7,970 bases of DNA from Ahrensia sp. Lineage in GTDB: Bacteria; Pseudomonadota; Alphaproteobacteria; Rhizobiales; Rhizobiaceae. The notes under the pieces are model-generated. The model worked only from the letters and a program-made list of their open reading frames with translations, had not been told where the DNA came from and did no database searches. The position numbers and the translations under genes were made by a program. Positions 5,566 through 7,970 of the stretch are shown here, one piece after another. Position 1 is the first letter of the stretch; each line of letters begins with the position of its first letter. Location: contig JAHEJF010000061.1 in assembly GCA_024639025.1 (NCBI GenBank), positions 1 to 7,970 of the forward strand, given 5' to 3'.

Positions 5566-6732
5566 ATGTTCGGGCCTGTTACCAATATTGAAGACTTGCG
5601 CAAACGGGCCAAATTCCGTGTGCCAAAAATGTTCTACGATTATGCCGATTCAGGCTCATGGACAGAAGGTACCTATCGCCGAAATTCAGAAGCGTTTGAC
5701 GAGATCAAGATCCGTCAGCGGGTCGCCGTTGATATTGATAACCGCTCTGTGAAAACGCAAATGGTCGGCCGGGATGTGGCCATGCCGGTTGCTCTTGCCC
5801 CTGTCGGCATCACCGGCATGCAGAGTGCGGACGGCGAAATCAAAGCCGCACGCGCTGCCGAAAAGTTCGGCATTCCCTTTACGCTTTCCACCATGTCGAT
5901 CTGCTCGATCGAAGCTGTTGCCGCAGCGACAACAAAGCCGTTCTGGTTCCAGCTCTACGTGCAACGTGACCGCGGATTTACCGAGGGACTGATCGCGCGC
6001 GCCAAGGCTGCCGGCTGCGACGCATTGGTGCTCACGCTGGATTTGCAGGTCCTTGGCCAGCGCCACCAGGATATTCGCAATGGGCTGACCGCGCCGCCAA
6101 AGCCGACGATCAAGTCGATCCTGAATCTGGCGACCAAACCAATGTGGTGCCTCGAGATGCTGGGCGCCAAGAACAAGACATTTGGCAATATCGTGGGTCA
6201 TGCGCCCGGTGTCACATCGATGAATTCGCTGTCTGAATGGACCCATGCGCAGTTTGACCCAGGGCTGAACTGGGAATCGATCGAGTGGATCAAATCCAAA
6301 TGGGGCGGCAAGCTCATTCTCAAGGGCATCAATGATGTCGAAGATGCCAAAATAGCGGCCAAGACCGGTGCTGATGCAATCGTTGTCTCCAATCACGGGG
6401 GACGCCAGCTCGACGGCGCTGCTGCATCCATCGAAGTGCTTGCCGATATCGTCGATGCAGTTGGCGACAAGATCGAAGTTCACATGGATTCCGGAATCCG
6501 TTCCGGCCAGGATGTGTTCAAGGCAATCGCGCTTGGCGCAAAATCCACCTATATCGGCAGGGCATTCATCTACGGGCTGGGCGCAGCGGGCGAGAAGGGT
6601 GTCACGCAGGCGCTGGATATCATCCATAATGAGCTTGATCGCACCATGGGATTTGCCGGTGAGATCGACATCAACAATGTCGGGCGGCACAACCTCCTGC
6701 AAAAAGGCAACAGCTGGGTGGGCATGGGCTGA
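5566..6732 (+). CDS. lldD: FMN-dependent alpha-hydroxy-acid oxidising enzyme (L-lactate dehydrogenase type)
   Basis: 388 residues, the normal length for the family, which oxidises L-2-hydroxyacids to 2-oxoacids (L-lactate to pyruvate for LldD), usually passing electrons to the respiratory chain from the inner face of the membrane. The barrel motifs are complete: MFYDYADSGSWTE (22-34, substrate Tyr), APVGITGMQSADGEIKAARAAEKFGIPFTLSTMS (78-111, FMN binding), FWFQLYVQRDR (126-136), LVLTLDLQVLGQRHQDIRNGL (154-174), LILKGI with Lys253, VVSNHGGRQLDGA with catalytic His277 and Arg280, and VHMDSGIRSGQDVFKAIALGAKSTYIGRAFIYGLG (305-339, phosphate binding). The segment DLQVLGQRH is of the alphaproteobacterial type rather than the E. 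coli LldD type, so lactate is likely but another hydroxyacid (glycolate, mandelate) is possible. It is a single gene with its own candidate promoter. No lactate permease or regulator is adjacent. It ends 29 bases from the convergent acyltransferase gene, with no clear terminator between them. Confidence 0.92.
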   Translation: MFGPVTNIEDLRKRAKFRVPKMFYDYADSGSWTEGTYRRNSEAFDEIKIRQRVAVDIDNRSVKTQMVGRDVAMPVALAPVGITGMQSADGEIKAARAAEKFGIPFTLSTMSICSIEAVAAATTKPFWFQLYVQRDRGFTEGLIARAKAAGCDALVLTLDLQVLGQRHQDIRNGLTAPPKPTIKSILNLATKPMWCLEMLGAKNKTFGNIVGHAPGVTSMNSLSEWTHAQFDPGLNWESIEWIKSKWGGKLILKGINDVEDAKIAAKTGADAIVVSNHGGRQLDGAAASIEVLADIVDAVGDKIEVHMDSGIRSGQDVFKAIALGAKSTYIGRAFIYGLGAAGEKGVTQALDIIHNELDRTMGFAGEIDINNVGRHNLLQKGNSWVGMG

Positions 6733-6761
6733 CCTGAGATGTTTGAAATTACGCAGGCAAA

Positions 6762-7970
6762 CTATTTGGAGGTGCGCTTGCGTTTGGCTGGAGCAATTGT
6801 CGCTTGCTGTTTGAGGGCTGCGACGATGTGTACAATTGAGTTGGCGTAGTATTCCAACAGCAATTGTTCGCTCAAATTGGCCCGGAACAATCCCTCTTCA
6901 TTAATCTCCAAGATGTGCCGCATTTTGAGCATTCGAATGCCTGTTTCCAGCGTGTAATCGCGATCGCCGTCAGGAATGTGCACGTGATATCCTGCTTGTT
7001 CCATGCGTCTCATCAGATCGAAGACCTTGGATTTGAGTTCGAGATCACTCATCCAGTGGTCTTCGTTTTGCAAGAGCACCGTCGAAACAAGCGCGACCGG
7101 CAAAACCGGGATGATTTGACCAATCTGCTTGAGCAACTCATCACCCAGTTTCTGTACACCAGCAAATCGAGCCTCGCGCGCTTTATGCTCCACAGGGTCC
7201 CCGGTTTCCGCAAAATTTGAAAAATCGATACCGTTCTCTCTGGCAAATTTGGAAAGCGAGATGGGCTCTCCAAAGGATACACAGGCATGCCCGTTGCGAT
7301 GCAATTTGCCCTGCAGGCGCAGGCGTATCAGGTGGATCGTGAATTTCCGGACTGATGAAAACCTGACGCGGAAATCCCGTCCTGTCGCCTCCTTTTCTTT
7401 CTTTGCCGTCAATACACGGTCTTCAAGAACACGATCATAATTGATGCCAACAGGTATGAAGACGACGTCCTTGCTGCCCTCGGTGTTAAATCCGGAGACC
7501 ATATAGGACAGCAAGCCAAGCTTGGGTTGCCCCAGCGTTCCATCACGCGAAAGCCCACCCTCGGGAAACACCGCTTGTGTGACGCCCTCTTTTGTGGCCT
7601 TGCGCACATAGGCTGCCAGCACGGTTCGATATAGCTGATTTTTGGAATTGCGGCGAATGAAATAGGCACCCATCGACCTGAGCAGGAAATGCAGAAAGAT
7701 CACCTGCGCCCACTCGCCAACTGCATAGGAAAGCGAAGCCCGGTTGGATGCCAGATAGGTGACAAGAACATAGTCCATGTTTGAGCGATGATTCATCACA
7801 AACACCACGGATGCATTTTTTGGAATTTGCTTGAACGCCTCATCATTGGTGTAGCCAAGGCGAACGCGATAGACGCGTTGCGACAGCCATTTCGCTGCCT
7901 TGGTACCAATGCCAAAATATGTAAGAGGCGAAAAGGAAGGCACAATCTCGTCGGCATAACGTTTTGCAGC
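6762..7970 (-). CDS. PlsB-like glycerol-3-phosphate acyltransferase (N-terminus outside window)
   Basis: About 402 codons are visible. The frame stays open to the right edge: the codons before GTG 7943 read AAKRYADEI. The true start is therefore probably outside the window. All four acyltransferase blocks are present, numbered from that GTG: NHRSNMDYVLV (51-61, HX4D catalytic pair His52/Asp57), GAYFIRRNSKNQLYRTV (92-108), VFPEGGLSRDGTLGQPKLGLLS (125-146) and VFIPVGINYDRV (161-172). The blocks HRSxMDY and EGGxSRxG resemble PlsB glycerol-3-phosphate acyltransferase more than PlsC, and a C-terminal region of about 200 residues ending in a basic tail (APAKRKRTSK) also fits PlsB. It should acylate glycerol-3-phosphate at sn-1 with acyl-CoA or acyl-ACP at the inner membrane. 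An LPA-acyltransferase label would be the main alternative. It converges on lldD. Confidence 0.88.
   Translation of the reverse strand, partial: AAKRYADEIVPSFSPLTYFGIGTKAAKWLSQRVYRVRLGYTNDEAFKQIPKNASVVFVMNHRSNMDYVLVTYLASNRASLSYAVGEWAQVIFLHFLLRSMGAYFIRRNSKNQLYRTVLAAYVRKATKEGVTQAVFPEGGLSRDGTLGQPKLGLLSYMVSGFNTEGSKDVVFIPVGINYDRVLEDRVLTAKKEKEATGRDFRVRFSSVRKFTIHLIRLRLQGKLHRNGHACVSFGEPISLSKFARENGIDFSNFAETGDPVEHKAREARFAGVQKLGDELLKQIGQIIPVLPVALVSTVLLQNEDHWMSDLELKSKVFDLMRRMEQAGYHVHIPDGDRDYTLETGIRMLKMRHILEINEEGLFRANLSEQLLLEYYANSIVHIVAALKQQATIAPAKRKRTSK

Noticed and set aside
5686..6702. 338-codon minus-strand open frame opposite lldD
   Set aside because: It is the antisense shadow of a clear FMN enzyme gene. 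Its translation is rich in Arg, His and Cys and shows no family motif.

Overview
The window looks like an ordinary chromosomal stretch of an alphaproteobacterium, most likely of the Hyphomicrobiales/Rhizobiales type. The main reasons are a plant/alphaproteobacterial-type glutamate-cysteine ligase (gshA) directly downstream of rsmE, an lldD-like enzyme of the alphaproteobacterial subtype, and a PlsB-like acyltransferase. I see no RNA genes, insertion sequences, CRISPR arrays or phage genes.

Layout. Positions 1-310 hold no confident gene, only a possible tail of an upstream gene at the left edge and the leader of the first operon. At 311-2325 (+) a class III CoA-transferase and a short citrate-synthase-fold lyase overlap by ATGA, so they form one translational unit. 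They converge, with a 6-base gap, on a three-gene minus-strand group read from right to left: a conserved protein of unknown function with an Ada-like zinc signature (5191-4544), rsmE (4534-3800) and gshA (3705-2332). Diverging from that group is a likely small secreted-peptide gene (5319-5465, +), followed by an lldD-like FMN enzyme (5566-6732, +). The right end holds a PlsB-like acyltransferase (minus strand), whose N-terminus lies beyond the window.

Function. The CoA-transferase and lyase can be read as an ATP-independent 'activate, then cleave' module: CoA is moved onto a citrate-like acid, which is then split into acetyl-CoA (or a homologue) and a 2-oxoacid. The rsmE-gshA group combines 16S rRNA methylation with the first step of glutathione synthesis. 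The lldD-like enzyme feeds 2-hydroxyacids such as L-lactate into central metabolism. The PlsB-like enzyme starts phospholipid synthesis.

The least explained parts are the 215-residue Cys-rich protein, the small secreted peptide with an 18-base inverted repeat in its promoter region, and the true substrate of the CoA-transferase/lyase pair. I do not see a clearly new multi-gene system. These are modest leads.
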